Under the pieces are notes generated by a model. The model searched no databases. It was given only the letters and a program-made list of their open reading frames with translations, and was not told the DNA's origin. A DNA stretch of 45,293 bases. It comes from Symbiodinium natans (lineage: Eukaryota; Sar; Dinophyceae; Suessiales; Symbiodiniaceae). The stretch is taken from positions 1 to 45,293 of the forward strand of contig CAJNDS010000984.1 of the NCBI GenBank assembly GCA_905221605.1. The letters run 5' to 3'. Below are positions 1 to 9,581 of the stretch, one piece after another (the stretch's first letter is position 1; each line of letters begins with the position of its first letter). A program made the translations under genes and the position numbers.

Positions 1-669
1 TTTTGGGTTCTGGATTTAACAAGTTGAGGAGTTTAGGGCCAAGTTTTAGGGTTCAATTCCGCATTCGCGCCGAGCCTTTTTGGTCACTTTGGCTCCGTCG
101 GCATATGTGAATTCTCAGACAAGCTCTGGGCCACCAGGAACCTGGTTCAAGTTCCAGAATCTAAACCCTGCGACGCCAAGCTCAAATACCCGGCCTCAAA
201 CCCCTAAACTAAACTCTACACCCCTGAGCCTCTTACCCTAAATCCAAAGGTTCCAAGAGCCTCTAAGCACACTTGTGCCTAAAGCTTAGACCCTAGGCCC
301 TCTAAACCCTGCGCCCTAGGCCCTGAACCCTAAACCCTAGGCCCTGGGCCCGGAGGGAACAGGGTTGGTGCCCGATTGTTCGAAACGTAAAAAATATTAT
401 GTGTATATATATATATGTACATATTAATGTATATATATATATATACCAGCACTCTGCTCGATGCTATTCTCGTTCTCCTTCGCTCGCCCGCGATAAGTCA
501 AGCTCCCGAACCATCCGGGTCGATAGGGCAACCTACCGAAGCAGGTTCTTTGGGAACACCTCACAGAGGAATCACGCGTCCTTGCCAAACGTGGTTGGAG
601 GTCCCTCCTCCCGACCTTACACAGGTCGTCGTGTTCCCGCCACGAAACCCGCGGAGCCATCCAATGCAC
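1..669. other. Non-coding, degenerate telomere-like DNA with TA microsatellite
   Basis: No convincing gene is seen. The first 360 bases are rich in degenerate CCCTAAA-type units mixed with spacer. A (TA)n-rich stretch lies at about 400-445. Short open frames here are low-complexity or shadows. Confidence 0.6.
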
Positions 670-699
670 TCAGGTACGTTCCCAAAGCACTTCACAAAA

Positions 700-1440
700 A
701 CTGGAAAACAAGGATGAGAGCCGGGAAATGGGAGAGGTCAAAGAAGCGATGGAAAAAAAGCATGGTAACATGTGAAGCTGTTGCGCTGAAGCCATGGGTC
801 CTGAAGCCAAGACGGGATACAGCATCGGCCCGGTTACTCTTGGAGCGCACATACTCCCAAAACAGAGAGGCCTCCAAAGCGAATAAGGCTGTGTGGATAA
901 GGGCCGCCAAGCGCTCCAACTCGCGCGACGCTGATCGGCCACGAATCAATGCCATGAGCGCGGCCACATTGTCAATGTACCAAAATCCGCGGCGCTGACG
1001 GAACCAATCCGCACGCCGTTCAGGGTGATGAGCCCTTTGAAGACGCCCAGTCTGTCACGTGGCTGTCGTCGAAGTAGAGGGAAACCAGTAGCCATAGCAA
1101 GCGTCACCCTGCTGCCTCTACGAACCGACTGTAACGATTGAACGAGGTCACTGCAAGGGGGAGACCAAAGAGGAGACCGGAGGAGACCGGAGTAGACCTG
1201 GTATGCTGGCTCCACCCAGTCCTCATGCCAGAAAGCGACCACGCAGCCCAATGCCTGGTCATCCGCCATCGGGCACGTTCGGTAGGCATGGGGCCAGTCC
1301 TCTCCGCCACCTTCCCAGCCGTCGATGGCCGTCATGCGCAGTACTGGTGCAGCTTTCGTTTTCCTTGCACGTTCGGATGATTGTTCGAAGGCCAATATTT
1401 TGGCTCTCAAGTCCCTTGAGTAGCTTGTGCCTTTGCGCAC
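700..1440 (-). pseudogene. Decayed reverse transcriptase / RNase H of a retroelement
   Basis: Read on the minus strand, fragments of one protein appear in different frames. First comes DGWEGGGEDWPHAY with a following AFWHEDW block (about 1320-1210). Then SGLLFGLPLAVTSFNRYSRF (about 1180-1110), one frame away. Then the catalytic-type box YFDDSHVTDWASSKG (about 1075-1030), and a stop. About 40 bases later the frame FWYIDNVAALMALIRG runs on to an EYVRSKSNRADAVSRLG block (about 985-790). The order palm, FDD box, then an RNase H-like tail with IDN and a terminal NxAD block suggests a Pol protein. The join between FDD and IDN is far too short, so the connection region is deleted. Frameshifts and stops make it non-functional. 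I associate this RT family with dinoflagellates from memory; a profile search would settle it. Confidence 0.7.
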
Positions 1441-2267
1441 GGTTGTTTTCCGTAGCGCAGTAGCCTTCAGGTTGCTGCCTTGCGGTCCAGCCGGACGCGG
1501 GCGCGCGTAAGGACTGTTTCAGAGCTCGACCCGGAGAAGTCGCAAAAAGGGCTGTCCCACAATACATAAATAAATATATATATATATGTGTGTGTATATA
1601 TATATATACATACAAGATAGAGCGGGTTAACAGGGTTTATATATACATCTACACATATGTTTATTTATTTGTTTTTATGTATTTATTCATTTATTAAAAT
1701 GTAGGACAGAGAGGGCTTAGGGTTTAGGAATCATTTTCGACTGCTGCCGCCTGCCTCCGACAGCGCCGCCGCTTTAGATCCAGAAGTGTGACCGGATGCC
1801 TGCCTGGCGCAGCCTCTTCATCCTTGGTATCCCAGACACTATATTTTAAAAACGAATGTTTTTACTTCGAACATCCCCACCCTACAGGTTTGGAATTTGT
1901 GGCCTTAATGGGGATACTCTGCGGTTGGGCACTCGTGGGGGATTCTCTGCGTGGGGCACTCCTGGGGGATACTCTGTGGTTGGGGACGCTCTCGGGTTTG
2001 GGCACTCCAGGGGTTGTCTGGGGATACTCTGGGGTTGGCATTCTGGGAGAATGCTCCGGGGCTGCCCTGAAGCAGGAGAAGAGGTTTGGTTTACAATCTA
2101 ACAACCCCACACCGAGGATGGGGAACAAAACAACACTTACCTATTTTTTGGGGGGGAGGGGGGGGGGGGGACTTTTTAGAAGGGAAGCTAGAAGGCAAGA
2201 AGGGCGAAAAGTTACCAGTGGGGCTGCCAAGCAGCAGGTCCAATGCTGTGTCCACGTTCCTTTCCTT
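1441..2267. other. Non-coding spacer downstream of the methyltransferase-like gene
   Basis: Contains TA/TG microsatellites (about 1570-1615), a minisatellite (1908-2050) and a G-rich tract (2151-2171). The open frames across the minisatellite are repeat-driven. No gene is supported. Confidence 0.5.
1908..2050. repeat. Minisatellite, about 30-bp degenerate units
   Basis: Four to five imperfect copies of a unit of the form GGGGATACTCTGNGGTTGGG with a GCACTC spacer follow each other. It lies just 3' of the minus-strand gene ending at 2268. Confidence 0.6.
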
Positions 2268-5200
2268 TTAAGGGTGCGGCTCACAGCTTCGGACGCCCGA
2301 AGACCTCCCTACAACCTCCTTTAGCTCCCTAAGGCTTCTGAATAGGGGGGCCCTCTTACATGGAGTCCCTTTGGGGATCCGTTAAGGAGCGTTCAAGACA
2401 CCGAAGAAGCAGGACGGCCCAAGCCTTGTTCACTTGGCCCCAGCCGAAGTCGCCGCCGTCGAACCAGAAATGGTACTCAAAGAAGATCCTTTCGTGGGGA
2501 ATTCAAATCTGCAGCGCAACCAGCTTCTCAGAAACCCCGCCCAGAGAGCCCAAGACCATGTAATTAAGCAGATGCCTTACTTCATACCCTAAACCCTGAA
2601 CACTGAGCCCGATGTAGTTTATGTGTTTAGACAATGTCGCGCGCTTTCTTCTTGCCCTTACAAATCGAAATCAGCTTTTGGCTTTGGGGACTTCAAGCGC
2701 ACTTCTCCTTGCACAGCTTTTGCAGGCAGTGGTCAAGGAGAGAAGGAGGGAGTCTAGCTAGTGCCATGAAGCCTGAACCCTAGCTTTCTGGGAGTTCTAG
2801 GGTTCAAGGCTACCGTAGGTTTCACGGGTGTAGGTTTAGGGCTTAGGGCTTAAGACTCCCCAATGTCTGGGGCTTAGGGCTCCAGAGTTCGACGGGACGC
2901 TTGCAAGGGCCATAGGGTTCCGCCCGAAGAACTCTCACCAACGAAGAAGTCCGGAAATGAAGTTCTAGAAGTTTATGGGGTCCTTTTGCGTGGAGGTTGT
3001 ATTTCAACAGGGTCGGGATGTGACAAACTTCGGAAACGGCCAAGTAGCCTGAAAAACACACAAGTCAGGAAACCATGGAGAAATAACGTACAGGAAGGAT
3101 CATGAACTGACTAATTCTGAAGTCAAGCCCATACCAGTGGCAGGAACTATTGCGGCAGTTCTACCAGATCAAGGACCTACCCCCCAACAACGCCTGATCA
3201 AGATTCTCTGGTTTGAAACCTTAGGGTCCTAAACCCTAAACCCTAAACTGCTAAGGGTTGCCTCGCCACTCAAACCCCTCCTTCACCAAAACATATTTAA
3301 ACCCTCAAGTCATTCGTGGGCATTGAGCAAAATGTCACGGGCGTTGTGCAAAACCTCGTGGGCATTGCGTTTTGTTCAAAACTTCGTGGGCGTGCAAAAC
3401 TTCGTGGGCATTGGCTAAGTGTCGTGGGCATTGTGCAAAATGTCGTGGGCATTGGGCAAATTTCATGGGCGTTGTGCAAGATTCTGTGGGCATTGTGCAA
3501 GATTTGGGCCTGTTGCGCCTTGGGGTTTGAAGGTTTAGGGTCTACTGGGTTTGGGCTTTACGGTTTTGGGCCTACTGGGCCTTGGGCTTTACGGAATAGG
3601 ACCTTCTGGGCCTAAGGCTTTAGGGTTGAGGGTTATTGGGCTTTAGGGTTCAGGGACATCTTGGGCCTTGAGTAAAGTGAAGCACGAAGCTTCGTGGACG
3701 GAATATTTTGCTTTTGGGCCCGGTAGCAAAGCGTGACCTGCAGTCTGGCGCGTGGTGCCATAAGACACATGGGTGCTTCTGCTTCGTGTTCGCCAGCGGA
3801 CAATAAGCAAAATCAATACGAGGGTTCGCGGACTAAACAAGCCGGAGTGCCGAAGGTGGGGGGGGGAAGTTGACGCAGAGCCCTTGGGCTATAGGGTTTA
3901 GGGCCTACTGGGCTTCAGGCTCTTTGAAGAGGATGTAGGTTGGCTTGAGGAATTCTATGTAAAATAAAAAATGTTTCCGCATGTTGACACGCCAGCTACA
4001 CTAGTGAATGCTTTGAGTTGAGATGCTCAACCCCAAACCCCAAACCCTAAACCCTAAAGCCAAGGCGCTCGTCTACCAGAGAGCTCAGCTCGGGGTAGCG
4101 GATGAGGGCTTCCATGATAGACAGCTCTGGCCCGCCGTCGATGTCCAACCTTTGGTCTCTTTAGGGTTTAGGGTTTCGCCTTAGGGCTTTGCAGGGTTGT
4201 ATTTATGGTTGGTTTGGTATTTAGGGCTTAGGGTTGAGCGCTTAAGGAAACAAATCAAACTCTCAAAGCATCCAAGCAACTTTACCACTACGAAGTCTTC
4301 TGGCTTGGCAGCGTATGGCAGCATGTGCAGGAAGCTGCCCCTTTCCTAGGAATTGCTCGCACGCGGTCTTGTTTTGTGGAGCTGAGGGGTTGTTTTCCAG
4401 GGGTAACGAGTCTATGAAAAGCCCAGTAAACCCTAGACCCTAGACACCAAACCCTTCTTAACGAGCATTGCTTTCGAGAGGGAAGCTAATCCTAGCTTCC
4501 GCGAAGAGCCCCGCGGTGGACATCTGACAGGAGGTCTCGTTGACCGGAATGTTGTAGAAGCGGGTCCGCGCGCCTGGGCTGGCCCCTCAAAAGGGTTTAG
4601 GGTTGAGGGTTAGCACCTCGTAGTTTAAGGCTTTGGGATTTAGGCCATAAGCCTTTCAAGAACCAACAAGGGCACATGTACCATATCCGATGGCCCAGTC
4701 ACGGATGTCATCAGGTAGAGGAGACCACCACTCTTTTTGATCCTTTCTTTCTGCCTCCCATCCGAAGATATCATCGAACTCCATACATCGATCCTGGGGC
4801 TTTGCTTGAGTTTGAGGACCTGGGGATTTGGGGTTTGGGGTTTTTGCAAGCCTCCAAGCCTCAACCCTATAAAACCCCATAAGCCCTGCACACCCTCACA
4901 ACCCTATGAACCCTATAAACCCTATACACCCTATAAAACCCTATAAACCCTCTAAAACCCTAAACACCCCAAACCCAAATCCCCCCTCAGCCATGGGCTC
5001 CCGGTACATGTTGAAAAAGAGCGGGATGGAGGGGCCGCGGCCAACCCCGTGGTGGTAGTCCACGTTGTAGAAGTCGTAGCTGCGACATTCAGGGACTCGA
5101 AATTGGGGGGGGGGGGGGGGTTTGGTTTAGGGTTTAGGGTCGAGGCTTTGGGATTTTGTTGCCTGACGGCGCTGGTTGGGGTGTAGGAACTCGTAACATC

Positions 5201-5646
5201 GTGGTGACTTTTTCAGGGGGGAGGGGGGGGTTACTTTTGCGGCTGTTGAGGATGCGAATTTAGGGTCTAGGGTTTTAGGCTTCAGGGTTGAGATGTGTTG
5301 GGCTTGTGGGGCTTTGGTGCTTTAGGGCGGGGTTGAGATTTAGGGGTGCAGGGTTGATATGTTTAGGGTTTTGAAGCTTGAAGGCTTCTGGGCGTGGGAT
5401 GTTGAGGGTCTTGGGGCTTCGGCTACTTCAGGGGCTTCAGGAAATTCGGCTTTTTGGGTGTAGCGGTTGGGGTTTAGCGGCTGAGGGGCCTTTTTTCAGG
5501 ATTGAGGCATGAATAGTTCAGAGTTTAAGGCTTAGGGGCTGAGGTGTTTAGGACGCTCAGGGCTTTGCACGCGAGCTGCTGTGGCAACTTCCAGTTCCAG
5601 TTGGTGGTGCAACCCATGTCAAACAGCTTCATCCGCGGCTTGGGTC
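2268..5646 (-). CDS. C-terminal half of a multi-exon methyltransferase-like protein
   Basis: Eight minus-strand exons join in consistent phase: 5571-5646, 4992-5079, 4682-4793, 4497-4573, 4281-4345, 4069-4149, 2402-2488, 2268-2337. They give 217 residues and a stop (TAA at 2268-2270). Blocks in order are PRMKLFDMGCTTNW, GPSIPLFFNMYREPM, MEFDDIFGWEAE, RFYNIPVNETSC, PEDFVVVKLDIDGGPELS, SSLVDEIFFEYHFWFDGG and LLLRSLRELKE. The KLDID and FFEYHF blocks are each rebuilt only by splicing. From memory this matches an uncharacterised algal family with a Rossmann, SAM-methyltransferase-like fold, whose members read KVFDLG...FDxIYAWE...NIPV...VVVKLDVD...VDELFFEYHF. All introns end in AG; four start with GT and three with GC. 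The introns carry telomere-like DNA. The N-terminus continues upstream and its link is unresolved. The catalytic role is inferred, not shown. Confidence 0.72.
3313..3504. repeat. Minisatellite inside the long intron, about 21-bp units
   Basis: About nine degenerate copies of CGTGGGCATTGTGCAAAAT run head to tail. It lies within the 1,580-base intron between exons 4069-4149 and 2402-2488. Open frames on both strands here are repeat artefacts. Confidence 0.7.
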
Positions 5647-5670
5647 CTCTTAGAGGCTCGTAACCCCTCC

Positions 5671-5770
5671 TAAACCCTAAACCCTAAACCCTAAACCCTA
5701 AACCCTAAACCCTAAACCCTAAACCCTAAACCCTAAACCCTAAACCCTAAACCCTAAACCCTAAACCCTA
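5671..5770. repeat. Interstitial telomere-type array (CCCTAAA)n
   Basis: About 14 near-perfect CCCTAAA units. It begins about 25 bases upstream, in gene orientation, of the exon starting at 5646, so it is probably intronic rather than a chromosome end. On the gene strand it reads TTTAGGG. Confidence 0.9.
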
Positions 5771-5887
5771 CTTAAACCCCAAACCCTAAAATGGGTTTCG
5801 GGTTGCAGTCCCAGGGCTGCCCCCACACCCCGACAGCAAGTTAGGGTTCAGGGTTACTACATGGGTTTATGGAAAATCCCCATTTGC

Positions 5888-5935
5888 CTAGTGGCTCTTC
5901 GTGCTGAGTGCGAGAATGAGGTATTTCATAGTCCC
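5888..5935 (-). CDS. Possible small exon upstream of the methyltransferase-like domain
   Basis: After a TATACAG acceptor the frame reads DYEIPHSRTQHEEPL, followed by G|GCAAAT as a possible GC donor. Its phase would join it to the exon at 5646. It is short, and the upstream phase does not match exon 6975-7025 without another exon, so this is weak. Confidence 0.25.
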   Translation of the reverse strand, partial: GTMKYLILALSTKSH

Positions 5936-6626
5936 CTGTATAAACCCTTTAAGGGATTCGAAAGACTACCTAATTCCCTCATTCCTTACTAAGAACCAGT
6001 GGGCTAGATTCCAGCAGAATGCTCGGGAATTTGTTTTTTCACATGCCGCGTCATTGAAAAAGGGACATGCAGTTCAGTTTGGTGCTCATGGTCTAGGGTA
6101 TCAGGGGGCAGACGCAAGAAGCGAAGACCTAGGTAGCTGAGAATATTCGGGGATAACACTAAGACTAAACCTTGGCAGCCCAGTAACCATCTTCTAATAA
6201 GGGCACCCCTTTGTTGGTTGGTTACTTTATCAGAGAAACCCAGAACCAAAAAAAGGTAAAGGGTACCACTGGGCTACCAAGAAACTCTGGAGAGTGGAAC
6301 GCTGTGAGACCCCGCATTCTTGACACCCTACTTGTGGTGTTGATCGGGGTTTTGGATCTCTGAGAACCATGAGCTAGTGCATAGAAGAAAACTTGGGAGG
6401 TCAAAGGGCGCATGTTAACACCAACCCCGCTGAGACACGCAAAAACATAGTTAAGTGATTTGTGTGCATGTTGGGAATATGCAATGTCCGTGGGAAAAGA
6501 CATTTAACAGGCATACTCGCTTTGCTCATGTCTGTCCCAAGCATAGGGACAAAAACCTGCAATTTTGCCATCATAGGAGGCAAGCTCACGCAAACACACA
6601 TTTCCTCAGAAGGAAATGCAAATAAC

Positions 6627-6756
6627 AGAGAGAAAAGAGAGAAAGGAGAGAAGAGAGAGAAGAAAGAGAAGAGAGAGAAGAGAGAGAAGAGAGAAAAGAG
6701 AGAAAAGAGAGAAAAGAGAGAAAGACAGAAAGAGCTTCTCTCTCTCTCTCTCTCTT
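6627..6756. repeat. Purine (GAGAAAA)n tract followed by (TC)n
   Basis: A purine-only tract of GAGA and GAGAAAA units is followed directly by CTTCTCTCTC. The two halves are partly complementary and could fold back. Long Glu/Lys/Arg or Ser/Leu/Phe frames on both strands come from this repeat and are not genes. Confidence 0.8.
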
Positions 6757-6974
6757 CCTGTTCCTCCTCCGCTGTATTGGAATAAGACAAAAGAGGGGAA
6801 GCCGCGAGATTTGCCCAGGAGCCCTGACAAAAACTCCGAAGAATCCAGGAACCCTAGAGTTTTTGGGACTGGAGCCGTCCCAACCCCACAGAAATTCTAG
6901 AATTTACGGAGCGAGCGTAGACCTTGGATAAGACCCGTCCTGGATGTCCACAATAGCTTTCCAGCAACAGGTAC

Positions 6975-7025
6975 CTCGGCACGCGGCAGGCACTCCTCGA
7001 TAGTCAATGCGAACTGGTGCTCATC
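6975..7025 (-). CDS. Short exon, upstream part of the methyltransferase-like gene (model)
   Basis: Seventeen codons read DEHQFALTIEECLPRAE between a TTGAAAG acceptor and a clean GAG|GTACCT donor. It starts and ends in phase 0, and the start matches the end phase of the exon at 8007-8082. It sits in telomere-like sequence and has protein-like composition. It is assigned to the same gene by position and strand only. Confidence 0.5.
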
Positions 7026-7463
7026 CTTTCAACCCTAAACCCTAAATGGCTCACCCTCTCAGACTCTCTCAGAGGTCTCTTTTCCACTTCCTCTTCCTCT
7101 TGCAAGGCAGGACTGGCAACCACCCCACGGTTCAGGGTTAGGGGCTTCGGGTTTCTCGAGTTTGGACAGATGCGCCCGAATCCACCACTGATTGCTACAC
7201 CCGCCCAAGCCCAAAACGGGAAGCACAACCGAAAACATGAGCCAAGCCCCGCCCCGAAGCCCCAACAATGGTTTGGGCTTCAGGGTTCAGGGTGTATAAA
7301 TTTGAGAGGCTTAAGGTTCAGGGCTTAGGGTTTAGGTACGCCTGAACCCATGCGCCTGATTTCGGAGAGGATCCCATCATAAGCCCCAAAGCCGTAGGGT
7401 TTATATGAAGTACGGCTTATATTCCTTGTATCCCCAAAAAATGGTTCCGTGTCTCGTGTCGGT

Positions 7464-7538
7464 ACCCCCCCCCCCCACCCCCCCCACCCCCCACCCCCAC
7501 CCCCCCCCACCCCCCCCCCCCCATGGTCCCCCCCCCCC
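7464..7538. repeat. Poly-C tract with interrupting A
   Basis: Nearly uninterrupted C runs broken by single A residues. A matching G-rich stretch lies at 7865-7907. Glycine- and proline-rich open frames across it are artefacts. Confidence 0.85.
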
Positions 7539-7577
7539 TTAAACCCTAAACCTTGCTTCTCGCTTGGATGTCCGCTA

Positions 7578-7663
7578 ATAAACCCCTAAACCCCTAAACC
7601 CCTAAACCCCTAAACCCCTAAACCCCTAAACCCCTAAACCCTAAACCCTAAACCCTAAACCCT
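7578..7663. repeat. Telomere-type array, CCCCTAAA variant then CCCTAAA
   Basis: About nine 8-mer CCCCTAAA units followed by about four 7-mer CCCTAAA units. The variant block shows local amplification of a unit that differs from the standard repeat. Confidence 0.85.
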
Positions 7664-8006
7664 CAACCCAAACCCCAACCACAGCACCCCACAGGGGGGC
7701 CCAAACCACAGGGGGGCGGGGCGGGGACCCTAAACGCTAAACCCTAAACCCGAAACCCTAAACCCTAAACCCTAAACCGTAAACCCAAAACCCAACCACA
7801 CCACCCCACAAAAAGGCCCAAACCACAGGGGGGCGGGGCGGGGAAAGAATTTGGGGCGGGCCATTGGGGGGGGGGTGACCATGGGGTGGGGGGGGGTGGG
7901 GGGGGCAGCGACGCTGCACCATATATACACTCACCAGTATTAAAAGGAACCTTATATACACTCACCTATAGGGCTCCAAAAACCCAGAACCCAAAAGTGT
8001 GCGGAC

Positions 8007-8082
8007 AGTAAGCTGGATGTCAAATTTGTCTACGCCGCCCGTGTGGGGACAGACCGAGTGCGGGTGGCGAGCAACGCCCGAC
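8007..8082 (-). CDS. Short exon, upstream part of the methyltransferase-like gene (model)
   Basis: After an ACTGCAG acceptor (one split base) the frame reads SGVARHPHSVCPHTGGVDKF and continues DIQLT, ending at ACT|GTCCGC. It ends in phase 0, as needed by exon 6975-7025. The family is not recognised from this piece alone. Confidence 0.45.
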
Positions 8083-8438
8083 CTGCAGTTTCCGAGGGTT
8101 TGGGGTTTTGGCTTTGGGGTTTGGGTTTAAGCTTCGAGGTGTTGGTGAAGGTTTAGGGTTGAGGTTTTTGGGGTGTAGGGTTTAACGGTGCAGTTATTCA
8201 GGCGTCAGGATTGAGTGTTCGGCGCACTAGAAGCTTCTGGATGGTGCTGCCTGCATCTAACAATCTACCAGACGAATCGCGTCACGGAAATGCCAACACG
8301 AAGTACAAGTAAACCCAAAACCCCCTCAACCCTAAACCCTAAACCCTAAACCCTAAACCCTAAACCCCCTCAACCCTGAAGCCCTACACACGAAACCCCT
8401 TCTAAGAACCTCGACCGCAGGAGCTCCGGGCCCGATAC

Positions 8439-8482
8439 CTCAAGGTTTGTGTAGGCGACCGAAGAGCTTAAGTCGAGGGGAT
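8439..8482 (-). CDS. Short exon candidate
   Basis: Between a TTACAG acceptor and a CTTGAG|GTATCG donor the frame reads PLDLSSSVAYTNLE. The phase link to neighbouring exons is not resolved. A TTTAGGG array begins 11 bases beyond its acceptor, as in other introns here. Confidence 0.4.
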
Positions 8483-8492
8483 CTGTAACAAC

Positions 8493-8614
8493 TAGGGTTT
8501 AGGGTTTAGGGTTTAGGGTTTAGGGTTTAGGGTTTAGGGTTTAGGGTTTAGGGTTTAGGGTTTAGGGTTTTAGGGTTTAGGGTTTAGGGTTTAGGGTTTA
8601 GGGTTTAGGGTTTA
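8493..8614. repeat. Telomere-type array (TTTAGGG)n with inverted CCCTAAA partner
   Basis: About 17 TTTAGGG units on the plus strand. A short CCCTAAA block in opposite orientation follows at about 8634-8650, making a head-to-head arrangement. It is probably intronic for the minus-strand gene. Confidence 0.9.
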
Positions 8615-9581
8615 TTGGGGTTTAGGGTTGTAAACCCTAAACCCTAAACGTTGGTGTTTTGGGCTTGAAACCCACGGACATATCCTCATCCATTGGGCTT
8701 GCAGTGTCATATATATGTGTGTGTGTGAGTGATTCTATGGTTGTGTTGCTACCCTGATTTGTTACAGCCTGCTTTTGAGTCAAGTTTTTGCGCTGCTACA
8801 TTTGGCAAGTTTTCTTCCGCTCATCACAAATCGAAAACAAGCAAAAATGCACGCTTGAGACAGCCTGGGTTTCAAACAAATCATGGTCAATGACCATCCA
8901 GCTTTCAAGTCAAGATTAGCAAAGGGCTTAGGGTCAGTAAAACAATACGAGGGGGTGGCGGGGGGGGGTCCTCCCTGCCCCAAAACAGTATAATCCTTAT
9001 GACAGGAATCCCCGAGAAGGGTACCTCTATTTCGGAGACCCCTCAAATGGGTTCTTCAAGTACATCCAAAAAGAGCCTCAAACCCTACCCCAACAGCAGC
9101 TTTGAATTGGCTTCGGCTTTAGGGTGTGTAGGTTGTAGGGCCTCGGCTTTAGGGTTTACGGCCGAAAAGACTGACCCGAATGCTGACCCAAAGGGCAATG
9201 GCTCTATCCAGTGCCGCCGACCGTCCTGGAACAACCACTCAAAAACAACTAGGCGATGGCTGTACCGCCAAGCCCCTAAACCCCAAAGCCCTGAACAGAA
9301 TGACCCAAACCCGAAATCTTAAACCCCCAAACCCGAAACCCTGAAGCCAGCAAGGTTTGGTGGCTTCTCAGGGTAGTAACAAGGGCTCCCTCGTATGGGC
9401 CCTAAACTTTACGCCCTAAACCTATTCATTTAGAGAACTACTTGGAGGTTCATGACATAAGCCCCTTAAGTGCCCTCATGTGGTCATAGTTGGGATATAG
9501 GTACAGATAGAATTGCGCTCTAAAACCCTGAAACCCTAAACCCTAAAACCCTGAACCCCTGAAACCCTAAACCCTAGAATC

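Noticed and set aside
2939-3048. Minus-strand open block (YLAVSEVCHIPTLLKYNLH) with a fine TTTTTCAG acceptor and TTG|GTGAGA donor
   Set aside because: It lies inside the intron between two exons whose direct joining restores LVDEIFFEYHF. Kept only as a possible alternative exon or spurious block.
5671-5770. Telomere array considered as a chromosome end
   Set aside because: It is interstitial, and exons of one gene model lie close on one side with further candidates on the other. Arrays of both orientations occur through the window.
6401-6900. Several long frames rich in Glu/Lys/Arg or Ser/Leu/Phe
   Set aside because: Produced by the GAGA/TC microsatellite at 6627-6756.
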